64,000 bases of DNA. Source: an uncultured Pseudomonadota bacterium. Its GTDB lineage: Bacteria > Pseudomonadota > Gammaproteobacteria > Steroidobacterales > Steroidobacteraceae. Under the pieces are notes generated by a model. It was given only the letters and a program-made list of their open reading frames with translations. It was not told the origin of the DNA and searched no databases. The stretch is taken from contig CAIVRI010000004.1 in assembly GCA_903908265.1 (NCBI GenBank), forward strand, positions 1-64,000, given 5' to 3'. Below, one piece after another: positions 32,370 to 39,991 of this stretch (positions are counted from its first letter, which is position 1; each line of letters starts with the position of its first letter). The position numbers were made by a program, and so were the translations under genes.

Positions 32370-33614
32370 TCAGTGCAGAGGGGCCTGCGCATCGTTGGCC
32401 GTGAGTGTCGGTTTCAAGCCGCCCCATTGCGCCAGCACATAGTTCGCCAATGCCGCCCGTTCGACCGCGCTATAGCTGACGCCGAATGACGGCATCGGCG
32501 TCCCTGTGCCAACGCCCGGCGGGGATCCTTCTACCAGCAAGCGCAGCAGATTGGTGCCGCGTGGATCCAGAACCGTACTTGCGCCAGTGAGGTCGCCATA
32601 ATCAGTGGCCACTGCGCTCGGTGCGAGATCGTGACAGCCCGAACACGCCCCCGCATACAGGGCTGCGCCGGTGGAGGCGGGATCCGCCACGCTACGCGGC
32701 ACGATCGCAGCGACCGGATCCGCCGTGCGGCCGGCGAGCAGGTAGTGGACCAACGCCTGCCGATCCGCGACGGTCAGTTGCGCCGTATCGAAGGCAACCA
32801 CTGCTTTCATCGGTCCCGCGGCACTGCCATGCCCAGGCGCATGACCGGTGGCGAGGTACGCATCCAGATCGGCCACCGTCCAATGAGACAAGCCGGACGC
32901 CGTGATGTCGTAGGCCTTCCAGCCTTGCGCAATGGAACCCGACAGGGCCTGCGCGGACTTGAGCGCATACGCGCCATTGCGGGGCGTATGACACTCCCCA
33001 CAGTGGCCAAGCGCATTGGCCAGATACGCACCCCGATTCCAATCCGCATCGTGCGTCCCATCCGCCGTATAGCCGGCGGCAGGCTGATAGAGCGCATTCC
33101 AAAACACCATCAGCCCACGCTGCGAATACGGGAACGACAGCGTATTGGCCGGGATCACATTTTTAATCGGCGGCAGACTGTCGAGATAGGCCTTGATCGC
33201 CAGCACATCGTTGCGCGCCATGCCAGCATAGCTCGTATAGGGATGCGCCGGGTACAGGTGTTGGCCACCGCGCGCGCGGCCGCTACGGACAGCGGCAACA
33301 AACTCGTCATCGGTCCAACCGCCGAGACCGGTCTCGGGATCGGCTGTGAGGTTGCTCGAATAAATCGTCCCAAAAGGCAACTCAAATGCGACCCCGCCGG
33401 CGTAGTCGTTACCACCCGGTACGGTATGACACGCCATGCAGTCCGCCGCAGCCGTCAGATACCGTCCACGCTGCACCTGCGAGCCGCGCAGCAGCAAGGG
33501 ACCATCGGCCGCACCTTGATCGACCAAGGACTGACTGTCGTGATGCCGGGCATAGCTCCCACCACCAAGCAACGCGACGGCCGCAACGATTAACAGAATT
33601 TTCACCGTGCGCAT
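32370..33614 (-). CDS. Membrane-associated triheme cytochrome c, dehydrogenase electron-transfer subunit
   Basis: This 414-residue protein has an N-terminal membrane/signal segment (KILLIVAAVALLGGGSYA) and three c-type heme motifs: CMACH near residue 60, CGECH near 206 and CSGCH near 323. Each is followed by a cytochrome-c-like domain with a distal methionine (for example GTPMPSFGVSYSAVERAAL). This three-domain layout is that of the cytochrome subunits of membrane-bound alcohol, aldehyde and isoquinoline-1-oxidoreductase-type dehydrogenases, which hand electrons to ubiquinone. It starts 1 bp after the stop of the molybdopterin subunit gene, so the two are almost certainly one complex on the periplasmic face. 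Confidence 0.9.
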   Translation of the reverse strand: MRTVKILLIVAAVALLGGGSYARHHDSQSLVDQGAADGPLLLRGSQVQRGRYLTAAADCMACHTVPGGNDYAGGVAFELPFGTIYSSNLTADPETGLGGWTDDEFVAAVRSGRARGGQHLYPAHPYTSYAGMARNDVLAIKAYLDSLPPIKNVIPANTLSFPYSQRGLMVFWNALYQPAAGYTADGTHDADWNRGAYLANALGHCGECHTPRNGAYALKSAQALSGSIAQGWKAYDITASGLSHWTVADLDAYLATGHAPGHGSAAGPMKAVVAFDTAQLTVADRQALVHYLLAGRTADPVAAIVPRSVADPASTGAALYAGACSGCHDLAPSAVATDYGDLTGASTVLDPRGTNLLRLLVEGSPPGVGTGTPMPSFGVSYSAVERAALANYVLAQWGGLKPTLTANDAQAPLH

Positions 33615-33615
33615 C

Positions 33616-35874
33616 TCAAATCACCACCTGGTTTAAAGACGCCGCGCGGCTGGCCAACGCCGCGTGCGCAATCGGCAAGGTACGCACGCGCACACCCGTG
33701 GCCGCGAAGACCGCGTTGGCCAGCGCTGGCGGAGCAATGGCCGTGGGCGGCTCGCCGATGCCGGTCGGAGACACGGTGCTCGGTACCGTATACGCCTCAA
33801 TCACTGGGGTTTCCGGCAGCCGCATGACACGGCTGTCATGGAAGTTACTCTGCTCAATCTGACCGTTCTTCAGGGTCGTCCCACCCCACAGCGCCGCAGT
33901 CAGGCCAAAGATAAGGCCGCCCTGCAGTTGCGCTTCCACGGTGTTTGGATTGACGACCTGACCGCAGTCAGCCGCCGTCACAGCACGGCGCAGTCGCACC
34001 TCACCTTGCGCGGTCACGCCCACTTCCACAATTGCACAGATCAACGTTCCCATTGAAGTGCCCAGCGCCACGCCACGACCGATGCGCAGGCTGTCAACTT
34101 TTTCCGTCGGCCGGTCCCAACCGAATTTCGTCGCCGCCAGATCCAACACGGCGCGCGCCCGCGGGTTCTGGCCCAGTAGCGCACGCCGGTAAGCAACCGC
34201 GTCTTGACCGGCCGCGTGGGCCAGTTCGTCGATAAAACTCTCCACCGGAAACAGGTTGTGTGCAGCCCCTACGCCGCGCCACCAACCAATCTTCACGGCC
34301 TTGGGCAGATCATGCCGTACCCACTCCACCTTCAGCGCCGCTATTGCATACGGCGGTTCCGTGGCGCCATCGATCGTGTCCGGGTCGAGGCCATCTTTGG
34401 GCATGTCCGCAGCGCTATAGCGCTCCAGCACTGTGTCACTGGTCACGCGATGCGTCCAGGTGACCGGATAGCCCTTCGCATCCACGGTCGCAACCAGATG
34501 ATCGTGATAAGGCGGTCGGAAGAAATCGCCCGCGACATCCTGCTCGCGCGACCAAACTAATTTCACTGGATAACTGACGTGCTGCGCGATCGCAGCGGCC
34601 TGTTCGGCGGTATCCGACTCGAGACGGCGACCGAAGCCGCCGCCGATATATTGGTTATAAACCGCAATTTTCTCTGGCGGCAGCCCAGTCACCCGGGCAA
34701 CCGCGGCGACCACGCGGGTCGGCACCTGCGTGCCGATCCATACTTCAACATGGTCCTTCTTGACCGAGACCACCGCGTTCTGCGGCTCCATGGTGGCGTG
34801 CGCGAGCATCGCTGACTGGTACATCGCTTCAATGGTTTTGCCGCCGGGTTTGGTACCGGCGCCGACGTCTTTGCCGACCAGCGCCTTGCCCGTGCGTGAC
34901 GCCGCGGCCAATTCGGCAACGATCGCGGCGCTGGAGATCTGGCCATTCTTGCCGTGATCCCAACGGATCTGCAGTGCATCGACGCCCTTGCGAGCGGTCC
35001 AGTAATCACCAGCCGTCACTGCCACCATCTCCGCAAGCACCACCACATCGACCACGCCCTGGATGGCGCGGGTCTTGCGATCATCCACATGCGCCACCTT
35101 GCCACCGACTACCGGCGACAGGGCCACAGCGGCAACTTTCATGCCTGGCACGCGCACGTCGATGCCAAAAGTCGCCGACCCATCGGTCTTGGACGCTGTG
35201 TCGAGGCGTGGCAGCGACTTGCCGATCAACCGGTACGACTGCGCCGACAACAAGACCGGTTGCGCCGGCACCGGCTGATGCGCTGCGTCCGTCGCTACCT
35301 GTCCAAACGTCAGCGTGCGATGCGAGGCATCATGCTGGATCACGCCGCGCACAACGCGACACTGCGCCACGGGCACGTGCCAACGTTGCGCCGCGGCCCC
35401 TACCAGCATCGTGCGCGCAACGGCACCCGCCTGGCGCAACAAGTCCCAACAAGCGCGAATCGTGTTCGAACCACCGGTGTTCTGGCTGCCTTGAATTTCC
35501 AGTGCATACAGCGCATCGCTCGGGGGGGCGTGCTCGAGTTGGACCTGATCGAGATCCACCCCGAGTTCCTCCGCCAGCAGCGTCGCCTGACCGGTATAGG
35601 CACCTTGACCCATCTCGACTTCGGGCATGACGAGTCGAATGCTGCCGTCCGTACCGATGCGGATAAAGGCATTGGGCGCAAAGGCCGGATTGCCATCGGC
35701 GCGCGCCAAAGCGGCATCGCCGGGTTGTGGCGTCGGCTTGGCAAACGCCATCGCCTTAGAACCAGTCAACCAAGTAAAACCAATGACGAGACCGCCCGCG
35801 GCTTTGAGTAAGGACCGTCGGCCCGTATCCACTGGTGTGGGCTCGGCATCCGCCACCGTCTGTTCGATCGTCAT
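33616..35874 (-). CDS. Tat-exported molybdopterin-binding dehydrogenase large subunit (IorB/xanthine dehydrogenase family)
   Basis: This 752-residue molybdenum hydroxylase large subunit starts at the ATG at 35874, which has GGAGGGG close upstream. An in-frame start 5 codons earlier is weaker. A twin-arginine signal is present (TGRRSLLKAAGGLVIGF), so the folded enzyme is exported. Molybdopterin-domain motifs are VEMGQGAYTGQATLLAEELG, GSQNTGGSNTIR, GGGFGRRLESDTAEQAA, WWRGVGAAHNLFPVESFIDE and the active-site glutamate in SPTGIGEPPTAIAPPALANA. The family includes isoquinoline 1-oxidoreductase beta and membrane aldehyde dehydrogenases. It is paired with a triheme cytochrome c. The small [2Fe-2S] subunit normally encoded beside it is not found here. 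The substrate is probably an aldehyde or N-heterocycle. Confidence 0.9.
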   Translation of the reverse strand: MTIEQTVADAEPTPVDTGRRSLLKAAGGLVIGFTWLTGSKAMAFAKPTPQPGDAALARADGNPAFAPNAFIRIGTDGSIRLVMPEVEMGQGAYTGQATLLAEELGVDLDQVQLEHAPPSDALYALEIQGSQNTGGSNTIRACWDLLRQAGAVARTMLVGAAAQRWHVPVAQCRVVRGVIQHDASHRTLTFGQVATDAAHQPVPAQPVLLSAQSYRLIGKSLPRLDTASKTDGSATFGIDVRVPGMKVAAVALSPVVGGKVAHVDDRKTRAIQGVVDVVVLAEMVAVTAGDYWTARKGVDALQIRWDHGKNGQISSAAIVAELAAASRTGKALVGKDVGAGTKPGGKTIEAMYQSAMLAHATMEPQNAVVSVKKDHVEVWIGTQVPTRVVAAVARVTGLPPEKIAVYNQYIGGGFGRRLESDTAEQAAAIAQHVSYPVKLVWSREQDVAGDFFRPPYHDHLVATVDAKGYPVTWTHRVTSDTVLERYSAADMPKDGLDPDTIDGATEPPYAIAALKVEWVRHDLPKAVKIGWWRGVGAAHNLFPVESFIDELAHAAGQDAVAYRRALLGQNPRARAVLDLAATKFGWDRPTEKVDSLRIGRGVALGTSMGTLICAIVEVGVTAQGEVRLRRAVTAADCGQVVNPNTVEAQLQGGLIFGLTAALWGGTTLKNGQIEQSNFHDSRVMRLPETPVIEAYTVPSTVSPTGIGEPPTAIAPPALANAVFAATGVRVRTLPIAHAALASRAASLNQVVI

Positions 35875-35974
35875 GCACCCCTCCGTCATCGCACCGTGCG
35901 GTGTAATCCACCGCAGCGGCGCCCATTGCGTATCACTGGTAAACCCATCTTAACCCCTCCGCCGCCGTTCGCGT

Positions 35975-36454
35975 TTAGCGGAAGGCAGCAACCTGTTCCA
36001 AGGGTACTTTGCCCACCCGCTTGACGGTACGCAACGCAATGGAGGACTGCATGTCGCGCACACCGGCCAGAGCGACCAGACGCTTCAAGACGACGTTGCC
36101 GAGACTCTCGAGATCAGCGGCCAAAACAGTCAGCAGAAAATCATAGTTACCAGTCGTCACATGGCAACTGACCACTTCCTCAATGGCCTCCACTGCGGTC
36201 ATGAATCGGTTCATCGTCTCATCGGCGTGCCGCTCCAATTTGACCTGCACGAACGCGGTGACCCGCAGGCCCACCGCCGCCGGGTCGAGGATCGCGGTAT
36301 AGCCGCGGATCACCCCGGCGTCCTCGAGGTGACGGATCCGCCGCAAGCAGGGGGTGTGTGTCAAACCCACGCGTTCGGCGATTTCCACCACCGACTGGCG
36401 GCCGTCGCGCTGCAATTCGGCGAGGATGCGGACGTCGGTCTTATCGAGTGACAT
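35975..36454 (-). CDS. bkdR: Lrp/AsnC family transcriptional regulator, BkdR-like
   Basis: This 159-residue protein has the two-domain Lrp layout. The N-terminal helix-turn-helix reads KTDVRILAELQRDGRQSVVEIAERVGL and then THTPCLRRIRHLEDAGVIRGY. The C-terminal RAM effector domain includes VEAIEEVVSCHVTTGNYDFLLTV. The ATG at 36454 starts exactly at the usual SLDKTD opening. A TTG at 36484 would add 10 residues. It diverges from genes for a branched-chain-type 2-oxoacid dehydrogenase, the same arrangement as Pseudomonas BkdR, an Lrp-type activator of the bkd operon that responds to branched-chain amino acids. A palindrome lies directly upstream of its start codon, consistent with autoregulation. 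The BkdR name rests on context. Confidence 0.85.
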   Translation of the reverse strand: MSLDKTDVRILAELQRDGRQSVVEIAERVGLTHTPCLRRIRHLEDAGVIRGYTAILDPAAVGLRVTAFVQVKLERHADETMNRFMTAVEAIEEVVSCHVTTGNYDFLLTVLAADLESLGNVVLKRLVALAGVRDMQSSIALRTVKRVGKVPLEQVAAFR

Positions 36455-36467
36455 AGTGATATTCACT
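36455..36467. promoter_or_regulatory. Palindrome at the bkdR-like start, autoregulatory operator candidate
   Basis: AGTGA-TAT-TCACT is a perfect inverted repeat touching the ATG of the Lrp-family gene on its 5' side. An AT-rich centre with short arms is typical of Lrp-family sites. Occupancy here would block ribosome access or transcription of the regulator. Confidence 0.45.
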
Positions 36468-36542
36468 AAATTAGTTAGATTCAACGCTCATTATGCGCAT
36501 CAAAATGATTTTAAACACCAAAAATTGGCGATCTCGCCTCCC

Positions 36543-36579
36543 CTACCGGATCTAAGATCGGTATTACCAAGTCCGGTAG
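36543..36579. promoter_or_regulatory. Inverted repeat in the leader of the 2-oxoacid dehydrogenase operon
   Basis: Perfect 8-bp arms CTACCGGA and TCCGGTAG flank a 21-bp spacer that itself holds GATC-TAA-GATC symmetry. The repeat ends 17 bp before the E1 start. It could be a regulator site or an mRNA leader hairpin next to the ribosome-binding site. Confidence 0.4.
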
Positions 36580-36596
36580 TTGGGTAGGTGCAGACG

Positions 36597-38711
36597 ATGG
36601 CCGCAAACCGCATGGCACGCCTCGAGCACAGCGACGCCATTCCCGCGCCGGATCCGGCCGTGGATTGGCGCGCGGTGGTGACCAATACGCTGGTCTCCCG
36701 TGCCCTCGATGGTCTGGAAGAAACCCGCCTGCACCCCGCGCGGCAGGTGCTCTACCAGTTCTCTGCGCGCGGCCATGAAGTGACCCAATCTCTGCTCGGC
36801 AAGGCCCTGACGGGCTCGTGCGACGGCATCGTGGCGTACTACCGATCACGACCGCTGTTGCTGGCGCTGGGACTGTCTTTGGAAGACGCGATGGCCGGCC
36901 CCATGATGCGCCAAGGCAGCGTGACCGAGGGTCGCGACATTGGGGTGATGTTCAACCTGCCGCGTCGGGACGGCCCCTGCGTACTGCCAGCAGCCGGTGG
37001 CGTCGGTTCGCAATACACCCCCGCCGTGGGTTGGGCCCAGAGTTTGGTCTATCGCGCCAAAGTGCTCGGTGATGCACGGGCCGTCGGCTCCATTGCGGTG
37101 GCCACCGGCGGCGACGGCTCGACCGCCACCGGCGGTTTCTGGGCGGCGTTGAATATCGCCACGACGCAGCGCCTCCCGCTACTCTTTTATATCGAAGACA
37201 ACGGCTACGGCATTTCCGTACCCACAACCGCCCAAACACCCGGCGGCGATATCACCGCGAACCTAGACAGCTTTACGGACCTGGCCCTGTTCCGAGCCGA
37301 CGGCGAGCGGCCATGGCAAGCGCGCGAGGCCATCCACAGCGCGGTCCACCACGTCCGCTCCGGGGTCGGGCCTGCCTTGGTGCGCCTGCGCGTGCCGCGC
37401 TTATCGGGGCACTCCAGCCAGGACAATCAAGCCTACAAGAGCGCAACGGAGATCGCCGCAGAACACGCACGAGATCCCTTGCACGCCTTGCGGCAGTGGT
37501 TAGTGCCACAGGTCTTCACCCCGGCCGTGTGGGAAACACTCGAGCAGGAGGCGAACGGGCGCGTCGCAGCCGCGCTCGCGGCCGTCGAACAACGCCCCGC
37601 GCCGCGGGGCGAACACGTGACGCGCGCTGTGTTCACGCCCCTGGATGCCGAGGGCCAACCGCAACTGCAGCAACAGGGGGGGGTGCGTCCCGAGGGCGTC
37701 GTGCTCGCAGCTGGCACACCCGATGCACAGCCGACAGGCCCGCGCATCAACATGGTGGCTGCCATACGCCGCACCCTTGAGGTGGAATTGGCAAGCAATC
37801 CACGCGTACTGCTCTATGGCCAAGACGTCGGTGGCAAGGGCGGTGTCCATGGCGTCACGCAAGGTCTGCAGCAACGCTTCGGGGTCGATCGCGTCTTTGA
37901 TACCAGCCTGAATGAGGATGGCATCATCGGCCGTGCCATAGGACTGGCGGCCGCGGGTCTGCTGCCCGTGCCGGAAATTCAGTTCCGCAAATATGCCGAT
38001 TCGGCTACGGAACAGCTGCACGACATTGGCACGCTGCGTTGGCGCAGTGCCAATCGCTTCGCCACACCGATGGTGGTACGCATCCCCGGCGGTTATTTTA
38101 AATGCGGGGATCCCTGGCACAGCCAATGCAACGAAGCAGAGTTTGTGCACGCCATCGGCTGGCAAGTCGCCATGCCCTCGAATGCCGAGGATGCGGTGGG
38201 ACTACTGCGCGCGGCCTTGCGTGCAAACGAGCCGACCATTTTTTTTGAGCACCGCGCCATGTTGGACGCTGCATGGGCGCGGCGCCCGTATCCGGGTGAT
38301 GACTACGTCGTGCCCTTTGGGCAAGGCCGCATCCTGATCGCCGGCCAGGGCGCTACCGTGGTGACCTGGGGAGCCATGACCGAACGGTGTCAGGCGGCCA
38401 TCGAAAGCGGTGGTTTTGATGCCGAACTGATTGACCTGCGCACCCTCGCGCCGTGGGACCGCGGCCTCGTCCTTGCCTCCGTCCGCAAAACCGGTCGCTG
38501 CCTCGTGGTGCATGAAGACAATCTGACCGCCGGTTTCGGCGCCGAGATTGTCGCGGTACTCGCGCGCGAAGCCTTCTATGCGCTGGATGCCCCGATCGAA
38601 CGGCTGGCGATGCCCGACATCCCCAGCCCACACAGCCCCGTATTGCTGGAGGCGTGCTTACCCGACGTGCCAGCCATCGCGGCGGCCATCCGCCAGTTGC
38701 TGGAGGCCTGA
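36597..38711 (+). CDS. Fused alpha-beta E1 component of a branched-chain-type 2-oxoacid dehydrogenase
   Basis: This 704-residue thiamine-diphosphate enzyme decarboxylates 2-oxo acids and acylates the E2 lipoyl group. The N-terminal ~340 residues are the alpha chain, with the ThDP motif VATGGDGSTATGGFWAALN...IEDNGYGIS and the phosphorylation-loop-like RLSGHSSQDNQAYKS. After a variable linker (about residues 340-385) comes the beta chain: VLLYGQDVGGKGGVHGVTQGL, FDTSLNEDGIIGRAIGLAAAGL, PEIQFRKYAD, EPTIFFEHRAML and VHEDNLTAGFGAEI. Most bacteria keep these as two genes. The ATG at 36597 is preceded by TAGGTG at a good distance, and a GTG three codons earlier is the alternative. E2 follows after 1 bp. 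The divergent Lrp gene points to branched-chain oxo acids. Confidence 0.9.
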   Translation: MAANRMARLEHSDAIPAPDPAVDWRAVVTNTLVSRALDGLEETRLHPARQVLYQFSARGHEVTQSLLGKALTGSCDGIVAYYRSRPLLLALGLSLEDAMAGPMMRQGSVTEGRDIGVMFNLPRRDGPCVLPAAGGVGSQYTPAVGWAQSLVYRAKVLGDARAVGSIAVATGGDGSTATGGFWAALNIATTQRLPLLFYIEDNGYGISVPTTAQTPGGDITANLDSFTDLALFRADGERPWQAREAIHSAVHHVRSGVGPALVRLRVPRLSGHSSQDNQAYKSATEIAAEHARDPLHALRQWLVPQVFTPAVWETLEQEANGRVAAALAAVEQRPAPRGEHVTRAVFTPLDAEGQPQLQQQGGVRPEGVVLAAGTPDAQPTGPRINMVAAIRRTLEVELASNPRVLLYGQDVGGKGGVHGVTQGLQQRFGVDRVFDTSLNEDGIIGRAIGLAAAGLLPVPEIQFRKYADSATEQLHDIGTLRWRSANRFATPMVVRIPGGYFKCGDPWHSQCNEAEFVHAIGWQVAMPSNAEDAVGLLRAALRANEPTIFFEHRAMLDAAWARRPYPGDDYVVPFGQGRILIAGQGATVVTWGAMTERCQAAIESGGFDAELIDLRTLAPWDRGLVLASVRKTGRCLVVHEDNLTAGFGAEIVAVLAREAFYALDAPIERLAMPDIPSPHSPVLLEACLPDVPAIAAAIRQLLEA

Positions 38712-38712
38712 A

Positions 38713-39945
38713 ATGACCACGAGCACCGAAGTACGCGTACCCGACGACCTCGCGGAGGGCAGCCGCGCGCAGGTGCTGCGCTGGTTCAAAGCGGTCGGCG
38801 ACACCGTGCAGATCCATGAACCGCTGCTCGAACTGGAGACCGACAAGGTCACCCTGGAAGTCGCCGCACCCTGCAGCGGGCTATTGGTGGAGATCACTGC
38901 AGGCCCGAATACACACTGCCCGGCTGGCGCCTTGCTCGGACGCGTGACGGCGGACACGGCAGCGTCGCTGACCGAATCCACATTGTCGGCCTCCACGAGT
39001 GCGCAGATCGCAACGGTCGTGGCATCGCCAGGGCCCAACCTGCTACTCAGCCCCGCGGTCCGTGGCCTGATTCAGGAACACGGGCTCGATCCCACAACGA
39101 TCAAGGGCAGCGGCCGGGACGGTCGCCTCACTGCGGCCGATGTCAAAGCGCATCTGGCGACCGCAGCGCTATCACCCCCCGCGAGCGTAACGCCCGCAAA
39201 GAGCGCCACGCCACCCGCGCCACCCGCAACCACCGCGCCCAGTGTTGCCACCGGCTCCCAGTCCGTACCGCACAGTCCCATGCGCCGCCGGATCGCACAG
39301 CGGATGGTAGAGAGCCTCTTACACACCGCACCGCATGTCACCTCGGTATTCGAGGCCGACCTCGGCGCTGTATTAGCGCACCGCGCAGAGCACCGCGCGG
39401 CACTGGCCCGCCGTGGCGTGCAACTGACGCTGACCGCGTACTTTGCACGCGCCTGTGTGGCCGCGATACAGGCCGTGCCCGAAGCCAACGCACGCTGGCA
39501 CGAAGACACGTTGGAACTGTACGATCATCTGGATCTGGGGATCGCCACCGCCCTCGATGACGGCGGCCTCGTTGTACCGGTACTGCGGCACGTGGAGCAG
39601 TACACGGTGGAAGCAATCGCCGAACAACTCACGGACCTTACGCGTCGGGCGCGGGCCGGTGCACTCACCCGCGCGGACGTCGCCGCCGGCACATTCACAC
39701 TATCCAATTATGGGGTCAGTGGCAGCCTGCTCGCTGCGCCGGTGATCATCAATCAACCGCAAAGCGCCATACTCGGTATCGGCAAACTGGAAAAACGCGT
39801 GGTGGTGCTCGAACACGACGGCGTGGATGTGATCGCCATTCGGCCGCGCTGCTACGTCTCGCTTACCATCGACCATCGCGTGATGGACGGCCTGCACGCC
39901 AACCGATTCCTCGCCCGCTTTGTCGAGGCCTTACAAAGCCCCTGA
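38713..39945 (+). CDS. Dihydrolipoamide acyltransferase E2 component
   Basis: This 410-residue protein has the standard E2 layout. One lipoyl domain covers residues ~1-80, with the modified lysine in LELETDKVTLEV. A peripheral-subunit-binding domain lies near 115-150 (LLSPAVRGLIQEHGLDPTTIKGSG, GRLTAADV). Then come an Ala/Pro linker and the catalytic domain (SPMRRRIAQRMVESLLHTAPHVT) with the active-site histidine in LTIDHRVMDGLHANRF. It carries the acyl group from E1 to CoA. The gene begins 1 bp after the E1 stop. The E3 dihydrolipoamide dehydrogenase is not adjacent, so it must be shared with other complexes. Confidence 0.92.
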   Translation: MTTSTEVRVPDDLAEGSRAQVLRWFKAVGDTVQIHEPLLELETDKVTLEVAAPCSGLLVEITAGPNTHCPAGALLGRVTADTAASLTESTLSASTSAQIATVVASPGPNLLLSPAVRGLIQEHGLDPTTIKGSGRDGRLTAADVKAHLATAALSPPASVTPAKSATPPAPPATTAPSVATGSQSVPHSPMRRRIAQRMVESLLHTAPHVTSVFEADLGAVLAHRAEHRAALARRGVQLTLTAYFARACVAAIQAVPEANARWHEDTLELYDHLDLGIATALDDGGLVVPVLRHVEQYTVEAIAEQLTDLTRRARAGALTRADVAAGTFTLSNYGVSGSLLAAPVIINQPQSAILGIGKLEKRVVVLEHDGVDVIAIRPRCYVSLTIDHRVMDGLHANRFLARFVEALQSP

Positions 39946-39946
39946 A

Positions 39947-39964
39947 GCCTGCCACCGGGCAGGC
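39947..39964. terminator. Hairpin between E2 and malic enzyme genes
   Basis: A 7-bp GC-rich stem (GCCTGCC/GGCAGGC) with a 4-base loop starts 1 bp after the E2 stop, in the 46-bp gap between convergent genes. It has no T-run, so this is a probable but weak terminator. Confidence 0.45.
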
Positions 39965-39991
39965 CGCAAGCCTAAGACGTCGCCGCTCCTC

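Noticed and set aside
32631-33593. Plus-strand open frame of 320 codons
   Set aside because: It is antisense to the triheme cytochrome, whose three CxxCH motifs fix the coding strand.
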